Notes under the pieces: generated by a model | The model's database searches: none | The model's input: only the letters and a program-made list of their open reading frames with translations | What the model was told of the DNA's origin: nothing | NCBI GenBank assembly: GCA_963714405.1 | Contig: CAVQOH010000002.1 | Location: 992,001 to 1,056,000, forward strand | Length of the DNA: 64,000 bases | Direction: 5' to 3' | Source of the DNA: JAZGGS01 sp963714405 | GTDB taxonomy: Bacteria > Bacteroidota > Ignavibacteria > Ignavibacteriales > Ignavibacteriaceae | Position numbers and translations under genes: made by a program | Shown here: piece after piece, positions 36,065 to 45,190 of the stretch | Layout of the letters: each line of letters starts with the position of its first letter | How positions within the stretch are numbered: position 1 is the stretch's first letter

Positions 36065-37627
36065 ATGGAAGCATTCAAAGAAAATATTAATAGTGGTTAC
36101 ACTTTTAAAGGCGATTCAATTTTACTTGGTACAGCTATATTTGATAAAAATGCAGTTCCACAGACGCATGTTAAAATTCCGCTTAAAGCCTTAAACAGGC
36201 ATGGTTTAATCGCAGGTGCAACAGGAACTGGTAAGACAAAAACCTTACAGGTAATTGCGGAAGCATTATCAGAAAAAAGCATTCCGGTTTTATTGATGGA
36301 TGTAAAAGGTGATCTAAGCGGATTGGCAAAATCTGGTAAAACAAATCCCAAAATTGAAGAACGGCAGCAGAAAATTGGTGTGCCTTATAATCCTCACGGT
36401 TTTCCTGTTGAGCTGCTTTCTCTTTCTGAAGAGAAAGGATTAAGATTAAGGGCAACTGTTTCCGAATTCGGACCGGTTTTATTTTCAAAAATTCTTGAGC
36501 TAAATGATGTTCAATCGAGTTATGTTTCTATGATCTTTAAATACTGTGACGATAAAGGGCTTCCGCTTTTAGATTTAAAAGATTTTAAAAAAGTAATTAA
36601 TTATGTAACAAACGAAGGAATAGAGGAAATTCAAGAATCTTATGGAAGAATTTCTTCATCTTCTTTAGGTACGGTGCTTAGAAAAATAATTGAGTTGGAA
36701 CAGCAAGGAGCAGAATTATTTTTTGGGGAAAAATCATTTGAAGTTGATGATCTGTTGAGAGTTGATGAAAAAGGTTTAGGTGTTATTTCTATATTAAGAT
36801 TAGTTGATTTGCAGGACAGACCAAAACTTTTTTCTACCTTTATGTTAAGCTTACTTGCAGAAATTTATTCTTCATTTCCGGAAAAAGGGGATTTAGATCA
36901 ACCAAAACTTGTAATATTTTTTGATGAAGCACATTTAATTTTTGATGAAGCATCAAAAGCTTTGCTGGATCAGATTGAAACTATTATAAAACTTATAAGA
37001 TCAAAAGGTGTTGGAATTTATTTCTGCACACAAAATCCTACAGACATACCGGATGCAGTATTAAGCCAGCTTGGACTAAAAGTACAGCACGCATTAAGAG
37101 CATTTACAGCTAAAGATAGAAAGATGATTAAATTAACTGCTGAAAATTATCCGATATCGGAATATTATAAAACAGATGAAGTTTTAACCTCGCTTGGGAT
37201 TGGTGAAGCACTTATTTCAGGCTTAGATGAAAAAGGAGTACCTACACCGCTTGCAGCAACATTGTTATCTGCTCCAAAATCCAGGATGGATATTTTAAAT
37301 GATACTGAAATTGATGAATTAGTTAGCGGCTCAAAACTTATTCCTAAATACAATAAAAGTATTGATAGAGAAAGCGCTTACGAAATGCTGAATGAAAAAT
37401 TGTCAGAAGCTAATCAGAAAGTTGAAAGAAAAATTGATAGGAAAAATCAAACTAAACCTAGGACTACAACAAGAAGAACAAAAAAATCAAAAAGTACTTT
37501 TGAGCAGGTATTATCTAGCCCTACGGCAAAACAGGTGGGAAGAACTTTTGTTCGGGAAATTACTCGCGGAATACTTGGTGTTTTAGGATTAGGCGGATCA
37601 ACAAGAAGAAGAAAAAGTTTGTTTTGA
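36065..37627 (+). CDS. HerA/FtsK-like P-loop ATPase (DUF853, YjgR type)
   Basis: 520 residues. Walker A GATGTGKTKT near residue 52, Walker B LVIFFDEAHLIF near 285, and the conserved HGLIAGATGTGKT lead-in and CTQNPTDIPDAVLSQLG block of DUF853. The last 90 residues are basic and low-complexity (KPRTTTRRTKK...) ending in a Gly/Arg-rich tail. HerA relatives move along DNA as hexameric rings; YjgR itself has no settled role. It stands alone, with no NurA or SIR2 partner adjacent, so a defence role has no support here. Confidence 0.85.
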   Translation: MEAFKENINSGYTFKGDSILLGTAIFDKNAVPQTHVKIPLKALNRHGLIAGATGTGKTKTLQVIAEALSEKSIPVLLMDVKGDLSGLAKSGKTNPKIEERQQKIGVPYNPHGFPVELLSLSEEKGLRLRATVSEFGPVLFSKILELNDVQSSYVSMIFKYCDDKGLPLLDLKDFKKVINYVTNEGIEEIQESYGRISSSSLGTVLRKIIELEQQGAELFFGEKSFEVDDLLRVDEKGLGVISILRLVDLQDRPKLFSTFMLSLLAEIYSSFPEKGDLDQPKLVIFFDEAHLIFDEASKALLDQIETIIKLIRSKGVGIYFCTQNPTDIPDAVLSQLGLKVQHALRAFTAKDRKMIKLTAENYPISEYYKTDEVLTSLGIGEALISGLDEKGVPTPLAATLLSAPKSRMDILNDTEIDELVSGSKLIPKYNKSIDRESAYEMLNEKLSEANQKVERKIDRKNQTKPRTTTRRTKKSKSTFEQVLSSPTAKQVGRTFVREITRGILGVLGLGGSTRRRKSLF

Positions 37628-37720
37628 ATTTTAACCGTTGATGATATACGAATCAGTTTGTCATCAAAAATATTTACACTCTTATTTATCAAATTCATTA
37701 ATTATTAAAAGGAGAAAGCT

Positions 37721-38056
37721 ATGAAAAATCCTAAGTATCAACTTTATACCAGCTCAAACAAGAAGGTATATTTCCGTTTAAAAAGCGGTAACGGGCAGAT
37801 TGTATTGCAGAGCCAGGGATACAAAACAAAAGCAAGTGCCAAAGCAGGTATTGCTTCTGTTAAAACTCATGCAAGAAGTGCAAAAAACTTTGATGTAAAA
37901 CAAGCCAAGAATGGTAAATTTCACTTTAACCTGATTTCTAAAAACAAACAGATTGTTGGTTCTAGCCAGATGTATACGGAGAAAAGAGGTTGTAATGGCG
38001 GAATGAATGCTGTTAAGAAAAACGCATCTTCACCAATTGAAGATCTTTCAAAATAA
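37721..38056 (+). CDS. YegP-family protein, two DUF1508 repeats
   Basis: 111 residues made of two tandem units (PKYQLYTSSNKKVYFRLKSGNGQIVLQSQGY and KFHFNLISKNKQIVGSSQMY), each a small beta sheet capped by a helix with a conserved G.A.V motif. Function not established. AAGGAG ahead of the ATG is a strong ribosome site, suggesting high expression. Closed by a strong convergent hairpin at 38063. Confidence 0.85.
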   Translation: MKNPKYQLYTSSNKKVYFRLKSGNGQIVLQSQGYKTKASAKAGIASVKTHARSAKNFDVKQAKNGKFHFNLISKNKQIVGSSQMYTEKRGCNGGMNAVKKNASSPIEDLSK

Positions 38057-38062
38057 TTATTT

Positions 38063-38093
38063 GAACAGGGGATCTTATAAAGATCCCCTGTTC
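38063..38093. terminator. Bidirectional hairpin between convergent genes
   Basis: A perfect 13-bp stem (GAACAGGGGATCT with AGATCCCCTGTTC) and TATAA loop, placed 6 bases after the YegP-like stop and 9 bases from the methyltransferase stop. Tails are only mildly T-rich on either side. Confidence 0.75.
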
Positions 38094-38102
38094 ATTCTCA
38101 AT

Positions 38103-38756
38103 TTATTGGGTCAAAACTTTATACTTTATCATCCAGTAATAATTTAAATTTATTATCTCAAAATCTGATGAATGTTTTTTAAAGAATTGCCCAAGTTCAT
38201 TTTCTGTATAAAAATTTTTTAATACTTCAAATTCTGATCCATCTTCAAGTTTTCTAAGTTGAAATGTGTTCCCCTTATCATCCTTCCTGCTAATGGGAGT
38301 ACTGCTGCCATCAGCAAAGTTGTTATCTATCATTACTACAACTGAACCAGATTCAAGTTTTTTGTGAAGGTTGGTTATAAACGACTCAATATTATTCTTA
38401 TGAATGTGTGAAAGCAAAAAGCCGCAGAATGAAGAGTCAAAATTATTTTTAATCTTTGAAAGCGATAATGCATCATCCTTAATGAATTCAACATTATTTA
38501 TTCTGTAAGATTTAGCTTTAGCAATTTCAAGCACTTCTTTACTTGAGTCAATTGCCGTAATTGAATTTGCGGAGCCAGAAATTATTTCTGTCCAGTAACC
38601 CGTTCCGCATGCAATTTCTAATACTGATTTATCTTGATAGGAATCTATAACAAATTTTTTAATTAATTGTAGATCTTCCTGCCTTTCAGGTTTTTTATAA
38701 ATATTTTCATATTCAGCAGCTCTTCGGGAATAGTATGTTTCAATACCCGATTTCAA
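38103..38756 (-). CDS. Class I SAM-dependent methyltransferase
   Basis: 217 residues. SAM-binding loop VLEIACGTGYWTEII near residue 45, then ITAIDSSKEVLEIA and DDALSLS, in the order of small-molecule or lipid methyltransferases (UbiE/Methyltransf_25 type). The substrate is unknown. The start MKSGIETYYSRRAAEYENIY is typical of the family. Single gene. Confidence 0.85.
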   Translation of the reverse strand: MKSGIETYYSRRAAEYENIYKKPERQEDLQLIKKFVIDSYQDKSVLEIACGTGYWTEIISGSANSITAIDSSKEVLEIAKAKSYRINNVEFIKDDALSLSKIKNNFDSSFCGFLLSHIHKNNIESFITNLHKKLESGSVVVMIDNNFADGSSTPISRKDDKGNTFQLRKLEDGSEFEVLKNFYTENELGQFFKKHSSDFEIINLNYYWMIKYKVLTQ

Positions 38757-38805
38757 ATAAAAATTCTTTTTTTAAGAAAAAATTGCAGAACATCCTTCAA
38801 TCTAA

Positions 38806-39279
38806 TTATGACTTACTTAAAATAGAAAATTTAAACATTGTTGGATTAACAAGTTTTTTAAAATCTTCAAACTTCATTTTAATTAATTCAGTGTGAGAGC
38901 AGGCATTAAATGCAATTTCTTTATCATCTGCAAGACTTTCTGAAACATAAACGTCCATTCCATATAAATTACCAAATGGAGGCATCGCTCCAACTTCACA
39001 ATCAGGAAATTTATCCATGAACTCCTGCTCATATGCTAGCCGCACATCATCTGCCCCAAGAGCAGTTTTTAAGTGATCAAAACTCACTTTATAAGAAGCT
39101 GGTAGAACAGCCATTCCCATTTTACCATCAACTTTTATTATAACTGTTTTCGCAAGTTCTTTACCTGGTATGTGTGCACTTGCTGCAATTTCCTGTGCAG
39201 TATATGCTGAAGAATGCTTGATTGATAAATATTTCACATTATTTTTATCTAGAAAATCCTTTAAAGTCTGTAATGGCAT
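38806..39279 (-). CDS. YbaK/EbsC-family aminoacyl-tRNA deacylase
   Basis: 157 residues. Opens with LKDFLDKNNVKYLSIKHSSAYTAQEIAASAHIPGKELAKTVI, and has an active-site Lys in KTVIIK and a GAMPPFGNLYGMDVYV block, both standard for the YbaK/ProX trans-editing fold. These enzymes hydrolyse wrongly charged aminoacyl-tRNAs. AAGGAGG precedes the ATG. Stand-alone cytoplasmic gene. Confidence 0.88.
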   Translation of the reverse strand: MPLQTLKDFLDKNNVKYLSIKHSSAYTAQEIAASAHIPGKELAKTVIIKVDGKMGMAVLPASYKVSFDHLKTALGADDVRLAYEQEFMDKFPDCEVGAMPPFGNLYGMDVYVSESLADDKEIAFNACSHTELIKMKFEDFKKLVNPTMFKFSILSKS

Positions 39280-39418
39280 AATAACCTCCTTTAAAAATTA
39301 TAAATGTAAAATTGTTTCATTGTTATATAATTGATGAATCAACTTCTTAAGGAGGACAGAAAGCAATATAGCAATAAAACCATACAGCAATTGATACTTT
39401 GTTTATGATCGATAATCT

Positions 39419-39718
39419 TTAAGTAATCTCTTCCGTTAATTCTAAAAATCTTTTATATGGAATTGCAGATAAACTCTCTGCCTGGAATGCACCTTTAGAT
39501 AATCCTATCATCGAAACTTTTGCAGCAGTCTCTTCATCGGGTGCTTCGTAAATATCCAGGAAATCATAATGCCCGAGCAATGCGTAATGAGAAATAAATT
39601 TAACCTCGGGACATTTCTTTTTAACTTCTTCCAGCCAAGCTCTCCCAAGTTTTGCGCGGTCTTTCATCATTTTAGAAGTTTCAGGTGAAAGTTTGGTAAG
39701 CAGTACAAATGTTTTCAT
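39419..39718 (-). CDS. GYD-domain protein
   Basis: 99 residues: FVLLTKLSPETSKMMKDRAKLGRAWLEEVKKKCPEVKFISHYALLGHYDFLDIYEAP, the ferredoxin-like dimeric alpha/beta barrel arrangement of the GYD family (GHYDF corresponds to the name-giving GxYD). Function unknown; probably a cytoplasmic dimer. AAGGATTAAG before the ATG is a weak ribosome site. Confidence 0.85.
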   Translation of the reverse strand: MKTFVLLTKLSPETSKMMKDRAKLGRAWLEEVKKKCPEVKFISHYALLGHYDFLDIYEAPDEETAAKVSMIGLSKGAFQAESLSAIPYKRFLELTEEIT

Positions 39719-39889
39719 GGCTTAATCCTTTCAGTATAGTTGAACAATTATTTTTGTTAAAACCATACATCTTAAGCCGGAGATAATGTGAAGTGGTTTA
39801 AGCTGTAATTTCAAAATTAATGTAAGAAGATGGAATTAAATAATCAAAGGAAAAGAATAAAAAATATGTTGACTTTAGGCAATCAATTT

Positions 39890-40504
39890 TTAAAGAAGAT
39901 ATTTTATCGCAACAAAACCACCAATTAGCAAGATTGTAAAAGCAATCGCGACCCAGTTAAAATACTTATCAATAAATGCTTTAATACTTGGTCCAAATTT
40001 CCAGATTAAGAATGCAACCAGGTAGAATCTAGCACCACGGCTAATGATTGATGCTACCAGGAACATAACAACATTTATATTAAAAGCCCCAGATGAGATC
40101 GTTATTACTTTGTAAGGAAGCGGTGTAAAACCAGCTGTAAATATTATCCAGAAGTCATATTCATTATATAATTTCTGTATATCAAAAAATGCCGTTTCTG
40201 TAAAACCGGGGATGTTGTTAAAAAAGAAGAGAGCAATACTTGTAAACTCGTTTGAAGGCGTCCACCAGAGGTAATGCCCGATTAAATATCCAAGAACTGC
40301 ACCAGAAACCGAAGCGATAAGGCATATTGTTGCAAACCGGAATGCTTTTTTTGATGAACCCAAAACCAGTGCTATAAGAAGTGCATCAGGTGGGATTGGG
40401 AAAAAAGATGATTCGGCAAATGCAAGCAAAAAAAGTGCTGCTGGACCGTAAGGAGTTTCCGCCCAGTGCAGCACCCAATCATATAATTTTCGTAATAACT
40501 TCAA
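39890..40504 (-). CDS. DedA/VTT-domain membrane protein (YqaA-like)
   Basis: 204 residues, about five hydrophobic segments. ALFLLAFAESSFFPIPPDALLIALVLG with its E and PP, then GAVLGYLIGHYLW and FTAGFTPLPYKVITISSGAFNINVVMFLVASIISRGARFYLVAFL, are the VTT motifs (PhhhhG, with a conserved Arg near the end). Such proteins flip or scramble lipids such as undecaprenyl phosphate or aminophospholipids. Monocistronic, divergent from malQ. Confidence 0.85.
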   Translation of the reverse strand: MKLLRKLYDWVLHWAETPYGPAALFLLAFAESSFFPIPPDALLIALVLGSSKKAFRFATICLIASVSGAVLGYLIGHYLWWTPSNEFTSIALFFFNNIPGFTETAFFDIQKLYNEYDFWIIFTAGFTPLPYKVITISSGAFNINVVMFLVASIISRGARFYLVAFLIWKFGPSIKAFIDKYFNWVAIAFTILLIGGFVAIKYLL

Positions 40505-40639
40505 TCAATAAATTCAGTTTATCAGAATAAAGAGCAAACATAATAAATTATTACCTGTTTGGAAAAACTCTTATTGATAAACAAGCAGAAGAAGTATAAC
40601 TTTTATTTAGTTGTTTTATTTCATTTAAGCGAGGTATAA

Positions 40640-42173
40640 ATGAGCTTTAATCGTAGTGCAGGAATTCTACTTCATCCAACTTCATTGCCTGGCAAATACG
40701 GGATTGGTGATATTGGTACCGAAGCGTATAAATTTATTGATTTTTTAGCTGAAGCTGGGCAGACTCTCTGGCAGGTATTTCCGCTTGGCCCAACAGGCTA
40801 TGGCGATTCACCCTATCAATGCTTTTCAGCGTTTGCAGGAAACCCTTTGCTTATAAGCCCAGACAGACTTAAAAGAAGATGGATTTTTATTAAATGATGA
40901 TTTAAATGATCTTCCAAAATCAGATCCCAAAAAAATTGATTACGGAAACATTATTGAATACAAAAAAATGCTGCTTAGAAAAGCATTTAACAATTTTAGA
41001 AGCAATTCAAATAATCTTGAAAAAGAGTTTAACAGTTTTTGTGATGAAAAAAATGAGTGGTTAAATGATTTTACTCTTTTTATGGCTTGCAAAGATCATC
41101 ATGGAGGTGCGTGCTGGAGTGAGTGGGATAAAGGCCTGGTAAGAAGAGAAGAAAGTTCTTTAAACGAGTTTCGAGAAAAATTAAATGATGACATTCAATT
41201 TCATAAATTCGTTCAGTTCATTTTTATTAAGCAATGGAAAGAACTTAAGAACTATGCTAACGGAAAAGGAATAAAAATTATCGGCGATATGCCAATATTT
41301 ATTGCTTATGATAGCTCTGATCTCTGGGCAAATAAAGAACTTTTTACAGTTGATGAGGAAGGAAAGTTAACTTTTATTGCAGGCGTTCCACCTGATTATT
41401 TTAGTGCAACAGGGCAGCTTTGGGGCAATCCACTTTATAAATGGGATAAAATGCAAAAGGATGAATTTTTATGGTGGAGAAAACGTTTTTCAAGCTTACT
41501 GGAGTTGGTTGATATCATTCGAATAGATCATTTTAGAGGTTTTGAGGCTTATTGGAGAATTGAAGGTGATGCGAAAACTGCAGAAAAAGGTAAATGGGTT
41601 AAAGCACCGGGTAAAGAGCTTTTCAGTACAATAAAAAAATATTTGGGTGATTTGCCAATTCTAGCGGAAGACCTTGGAGTTATAACAAAAGAAGTTGAAG
41701 AACTTAGAGATGAATTTGATTTTCCCGGAATGAAAATTTTACAGTTTGCTTTTGGCGAAGATATGGAGAAGAAATTCTTACCACATAATTTTATTCCAAA
41801 CTGTGTTGTTTATACCGGAACTCATGATAACGATACAACCCGCGCATATTTTGAAAAGGAAAAAGAGAAAGAAGGAAATATTTATGAACACGTTAAAAAG
41901 TATTTAAATTATAAAGGTGATGATATTCTCTCAGAACTGATAAGAGTTGCTTACTCTTCAGTGGCAAATATGGTTGTAATACCTATGCAGGATGTGCTTA
42001 ATCTTGGTACTGAAGCAAGAATGAACTTTCCCAGTACAACAGGCGGGAACTGGAGCTGGAGGTTTACTGAAGACCAATTAAGTGATGAAATTGCTGAAAA
42101 GTATAAAAATTTAGCAGATTTGTACGAAAGACCGCCAATAAAAAAGGAAGAAAAAGATGATACAGCAAAATAG
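40640..42173 (+). CDS. malQ: 4-alpha-glucanotransferase (amylomaltase), one frameshift near 40872
   Basis: The first 77 codons (from ATG 40640) and the rest are in different frames; removing one A from the AAAA at 40871-40874 joins them into a GH77 protein of about 510 residues. Signatures: AGILLHPTSLPGKYGIGDIG, GQTLWQVFPLGPTGYGDSPYQ, IRIDHFRGFEAYW (nucleophile Asp), ILAEDLGVIT (acid/base Glu) and TGTHDNDTT. It transfers alpha-1,4-glucan segments in maltodextrin or glycogen use. GCGAGG before the ATG is the ribosome site. As written the long part would start from an internal ATG at 40968 and lack the N-terminus. Confidence 0.85.
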
Positions 42174-42349
42174 ATTTGTTAGAAAATTGCATAAAAAGAA
42201 AAAAACAGTGAAAAGTTAAATAAATGACAAAAATAATTTGGAATGGGTTTTAAATTTAGACCAATAAAAATCAGGTTTTACGAATCCATTTTAAATTTCA
42301 ATAATCTAACTATCTGAAAAACAAAAAATCTAAATACAGGAGAAATAAT

Positions 42350-42805
42350 TTGAAAGCACTACTCATTCCCGTACTTGTAACATTTATTTTTTCAATTGGA
42401 TGTACATCTCAAACACCTGCATCCGATTCACTTGATTGGAAAACTAACCTTGAAGAAGCAATACAAATTGCAAAAGATGAAAATAAAACCGTTCTTGTTA
42501 ATTTTACTGGCTCAGATTGGTGTAAATGGTGTAAAAAATTATCTGCGGAGGTTTTTACACAGGAAGAATTTGCTGCTTATGCAAAAGATAATTTAGTGCT
42601 GGTCATGCTGGATTTTCCTCGCAGCATTTCTCAAACAAATGAAACAAAAATGTATAACCAGACACTGGCACAAAAGTATGGTATACAGGGCTTTCCCACT
42701 ATCTTGATAATGGATAACGCAGGCAACCTGCTCGCTAAAACCGGTTACCAGCCGGGCGGTGCAGGTAATTATGTTAACCACATTAAAGGTTATTTAGGCA
42801 GCTAG
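42350..42805 (+). CDS. Thioredoxin-fold lipoprotein (DsbD-gamma/thioredoxin_7 type)
   Basis: 151 residues, TTG start set by AGGAGA at 42338-42343. Lipobox SIGC; mature thioredoxin fold with NFTGSDWCKWCKKLSAEVF (CKWC active site near residue 63) and GFPTILIMDNAGN (cis-Pro). The WCxWC form is that of thiol-disulfide reductases facing the periplasm. Single gene closed by a hairpin terminator. Confidence 0.85.
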   Translation: MKALLIPVLVTFIFSIGCTSQTPASDSLDWKTNLEEAIQIAKDENKTVLVNFTGSDWCKWCKKLSAEVFTQEEFAAYAKDNLVLVMLDFPRSISQTNETKMYNQTLAQKYGIQGFPTILIMDNAGNLLAKTGYQPGGAGNYVNHIKGYLGS

Positions 42806-42818
42806 GTTTTTAAATATA

Positions 42819-42852
42819 AAATGCCATCCCTTTAAGGATGGCATTTTTGTTA
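42819..42852 (+). terminator. Terminator after the thioredoxin gene
   Basis: AAATGCCATCC (42819-42829) pairs with GGATGGCATTT (42836-42846), loop CTTTAA, then T-run. Its stem is nearly the same as the one at 50232. Confidence 0.85.
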
Positions 42853-42915
42853 TATAAGATATAATAGCAAATCCCACCACCAGATCATTAATATTTGTCC
42901 GTATTGTTGTTTCAG

Positions 42916-42964
42916 TTGCATGGAATACAAATCCCATGCATTTTAAATGATAATCCATGCATTT
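42916..42964. promoter_or_regulatory. Candidate operator: triple CATGCA boxes
   Basis: TGCATGG (42917-42923) is inverted relative to CCATGCA at 42934-42940, and the latter repeats at 42955-42961 with matching flanks (AATC before, TTT after). A 21-base period is two turns of DNA, so a dimeric regulator could bind one face. The bound protein is unknown. Confidence 0.35.
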
Positions 42965-43026
42965 CAGTCATTTTAGACAACTGCTTAACTCCTTATCTTA
43001 TAACATATTAACTCATTTCCGTCCGG

Positions 43027-43042
43027 TGGCATAATACTTTCT
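43027..43042 (+). promoter_or_regulatory. Weak sigma-54-like promoter string
   Basis: TGGCATAATACTTTCT fits TGGCAYRNNNNTTGCW except for one base in the -12 GC (TTTC for TTGC). It lies about 73 bases before the ATG at 43115. The missing G makes it doubtful. Confidence 0.2.
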
Positions 43043-43114
43043 ATACACAAAAAAGTTATTTGAGAGGAATTGGGATTAAATAATAATTATTCAACAAATA
43101 AGGAGATCAGAAAA

Positions 43115-44062
43115 ATGAATTTTTCAAATCTTTTCCGCAGACGCATTCTTCCCTTTCTTATGCTGGGAATAATCGCATTCTTCTTTGGCTGCCAGGATGA
43201 TATAGTTGTGGATCCTGTTGAAGAGCCAACCACAGACAAGGCAGCAATGGAAAAAATGGTTGATGAAGACTCAGCGCTTACTTCGTTTGATTATAATTAT
43301 AATGAAGAAGGTTTAATGGATTTTCTCGGTAAAGTTGATGTAGCAATCTATCCTTTCCGCGTTGGTCATAAGATGAGATTGGTAAACAGAACTTTAAGTA
43401 TAGATATACAGGATACTATTGCATACGGAACACTCACCAAAACTTTTGAAGGTATACTTTTTATTGCTGCAACATATGATTCCTTAGGAACTGAACCTGA
43501 TACAATAATTCAAAAACCATTTACAGCGGTTATTACAAGGAACTTGATCTTCAGAAAAATTGCTCATACTCCATACCCTATGCGTAACTGGGTAATTGCG
43601 GCAATATCATTACCTGAAGGCGGAACACAAAGTCCCAACATAGATATAATGAAATTAACTATGTTTCTATCGAATGGAGATACTTTGGTAATAGATTCAC
43701 CAAATGATTATTACTTAACCAGAAGGCATGGGTGGTGGAGGCAAATTCCTGTTATCCGCAGGGGTGAACCCGTAACGCTAAGAGTTGAACTTTACAGCGC
43801 GTACGAAGAAGAAGATTTTGTTACACTTACTTATGGAGCAAATAGGTTCCACAATAAAAGAGCTAAGAAATTATTTAACCTGATTTCTTCCACTCCAAGC
43901 GGTAATGGTTGGGATAAAGTTTATGAGCAAACTTATACATCGCATCAATGGCCAGGATTTTACCATGCGGTAGTAAATGCAATGCCAAGGCAAGTAGTAT
44001 TTGATGATGCTACTCCCGTTGAATCGGAAGCATGGGGTGTGCCTTATTTTGTGCTTCCATAA
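43115..44062 (+). CDS. Unrecognised lipoprotein
   Basis: About 315 residues from the ATG at 43115, chosen over the TTG at 43070 because AAGGAG lies at proper distance and the signal peptide then starts normally. Lipobox FFGC near residue 25, an acidic low-complexity linker (VVDPVEEPTTDK), then a beta-rich domain. No domain recognised. Followed by two hairpins (44074 and 44108). It opens the accessory envelope region of 43-50 kb. Confidence 0.65.
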   Translation: MNFSNLFRRRILPFLMLGIIAFFFGCQDDIVVDPVEEPTTDKAAMEKMVDEDSALTSFDYNYNEEGLMDFLGKVDVAIYPFRVGHKMRLVNRTLSIDIQDTIAYGTLTKTFEGILFIAATYDSLGTEPDTIIQKPFTAVITRNLIFRKIAHTPYPMRNWVIAAISLPEGGTQSPNIDIMKLTMFLSNGDTLVIDSPNDYYLTRRHGWWRQIPVIRRGEPVTLRVELYSAYEEEDFVTLTYGANRFHNKRAKKLFNLISSTPSGNGWDKVYEQTYTSHQWPGFYHAVVNAMPRQVVFDDATPVESEAWGVPYFVLP

Positions 44063-44073
44063 ATAAACAATAA

Positions 44074-44146
44074 AGAGGATTTTCCCTTCAACATCCTCTC
44101 CACGTTACCCCCTTCTGTATTCAATGGAAGGGGGCTATTTTTCTGA
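44074..44146 (+). terminator. Tandem hairpins with terminator
   Basis: First AGAGGAT/ATCCTCT (7 bp), then CCCCCTTC (44108-44115) with GAAGGGGG (44127-44134) and a following T-rich run. The second is a convincing terminator of the lipoprotein gene; the first may add stability. Confidence 0.75.
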
Positions 44147-44287
44147 AGGGAATAATTTTTTTAAGATTGATAATGAAAAAGATCAACTATAAATTAAATA
44201 CTATGAAACGAGCAAATAATAACTTTGAACAAGATAGTATAATTATATTGCGAGTTTCATCTGGCAAAAATTTAAAATTATAAACGG

Positions 44288-45190
44288 ATGAAAAATTTAT
44301 TAACCTTATCAGCTCTGTTTTTATCTCTCTTATTAATTCCCGGATGTGATAAACCTGCCCCAACAGAACTGTTTGATGATTCTGCAGAAGATCAGTACGA
44401 AGTGCTTACGAAAAACCTGGATGACCAGTATATTAACAGTGGTGTAGATACTTCTGGATTAGATCAGGATTTAAGAGGTTTAACAAATATTGTTTCCCTC
44501 AGCGGAATAAAAATTACAAATAATAATCATACTGTTGAATTATCCCTTGCGCAGGCAATTTTCTTTGATAGATCGAAACCGGTGTATTTTGCAAATGGTG
44601 AATTGCTTGCATATCAAACAGTTACACCCGGAATTATAAAATTTGATAATCACATTGCCAGAACAGTAAACTTCAGGCTTCATTATCGCGAACGGGGTGT
44701 ATCCCGTGATACAGTTTTAGGTAAAAAATATATTCTTTACAGTGGTATTGGGGGATGGTTAGATCCCTTTAGGTTTAGATATAGTTCTTCAATTCCAATT
44801 GAATATAATCCAATAATTTTTCCAACTGTTGGTTTTGATATAAAAACCCCTCACGAAATTAATGGCACTGTTAACATTCAAGGGAGCCGTAACAACAGAA
44901 ATTTACAACCCGTTCTGGAATGGAATGGATTAAACGGTAAGCATATTTCAATAGTTCTTGGAGTTATAAGACATGGTCATCTTTTTTCCATTCCCGTTTA
45001 CCGCATAAGAACAAAAGATGATGGAAGAATGATTATTCCCAAACTTCTTATAAATGAGCTACCCCTGGAAAATTTCAGCAAACTGGTTTTTACTTTTATA
45101 AGAAGTATTGAAAACATTAAAGGTGATGGCAATAATAAACTTCTTGTATCAGCACAAAGTATTCATAGTATAGTTATAGATATTCATTGA
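44288..45190 (+). CDS. Unrecognised lipoprotein, first gene of an envelope operon
   Basis: 300 residues. Lipobox LIPGC near residue 20, then an Asp-rich linker (TELFDDSAEDQY) and a beta-rich body with strands such as GKHISIVLGVIRHGHLFSIPVYRI. No family recognised. Its stop overlaps the next gene's TTG start by 4 bases, so it is made together with the barrel-transglutaminase protein and probably docks at the same membrane. Confidence 0.65.
   Translation: MKNLLTLSALFLSLLLIPGCDKPAPTELFDDSAEDQYEVLTKNLDDQYINSGVDTSGLDQDLRGLTNIVSLSGIKITNNNHTVELSLAQAIFFDRSKPVYFANGELLAYQTVTPGIIKFDNHIARTVNFRLHYRERGVSRDTVLGKKYILYSGIGGWLDPFRFRYSSSIPIEYNPIIFPTVGFDIKTPHEINGTVNIQGSRNNRNLQPVLEWNGLNGKHISIVLGVIRHGHLFSIPVYRIRTKDDGRMIIPKLLINELPLENFSKLVFTFIRSIENIKGDGNNKLLVSAQSIHSIVIDIH

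Larger units (their letters stand above)
42853..43114. other. Long intergenic region with a repeated ATGCAT box
   Basis: The 309 bases between the thioredoxin gene and the next lipoprotein hold, after the terminator, no ORF. They hold three related boxes: TTGCATGG at 42916-42923, CCATGCATTT at 42934-42943 and at 42955-42964. The two direct copies start 21 bases apart. A sigma-54-like string follows at 43027. Nothing else recognisable. Confidence 0.5.

Noticed and set aside
36183..36488. A 101-residue minus-strand frame inside the HerA-like gene.
   Set aside because: It runs antisense to the Walker A region, which is clearly coding on the plus strand.
36065..37627. HerA-like ATPase as part of an antiviral HerA-based defence system.
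   Set aside because: No nuclease, SIR2 or DUF4297 partner is adjacent; the sequence belongs to the stand-alone DUF853/YjgR group.
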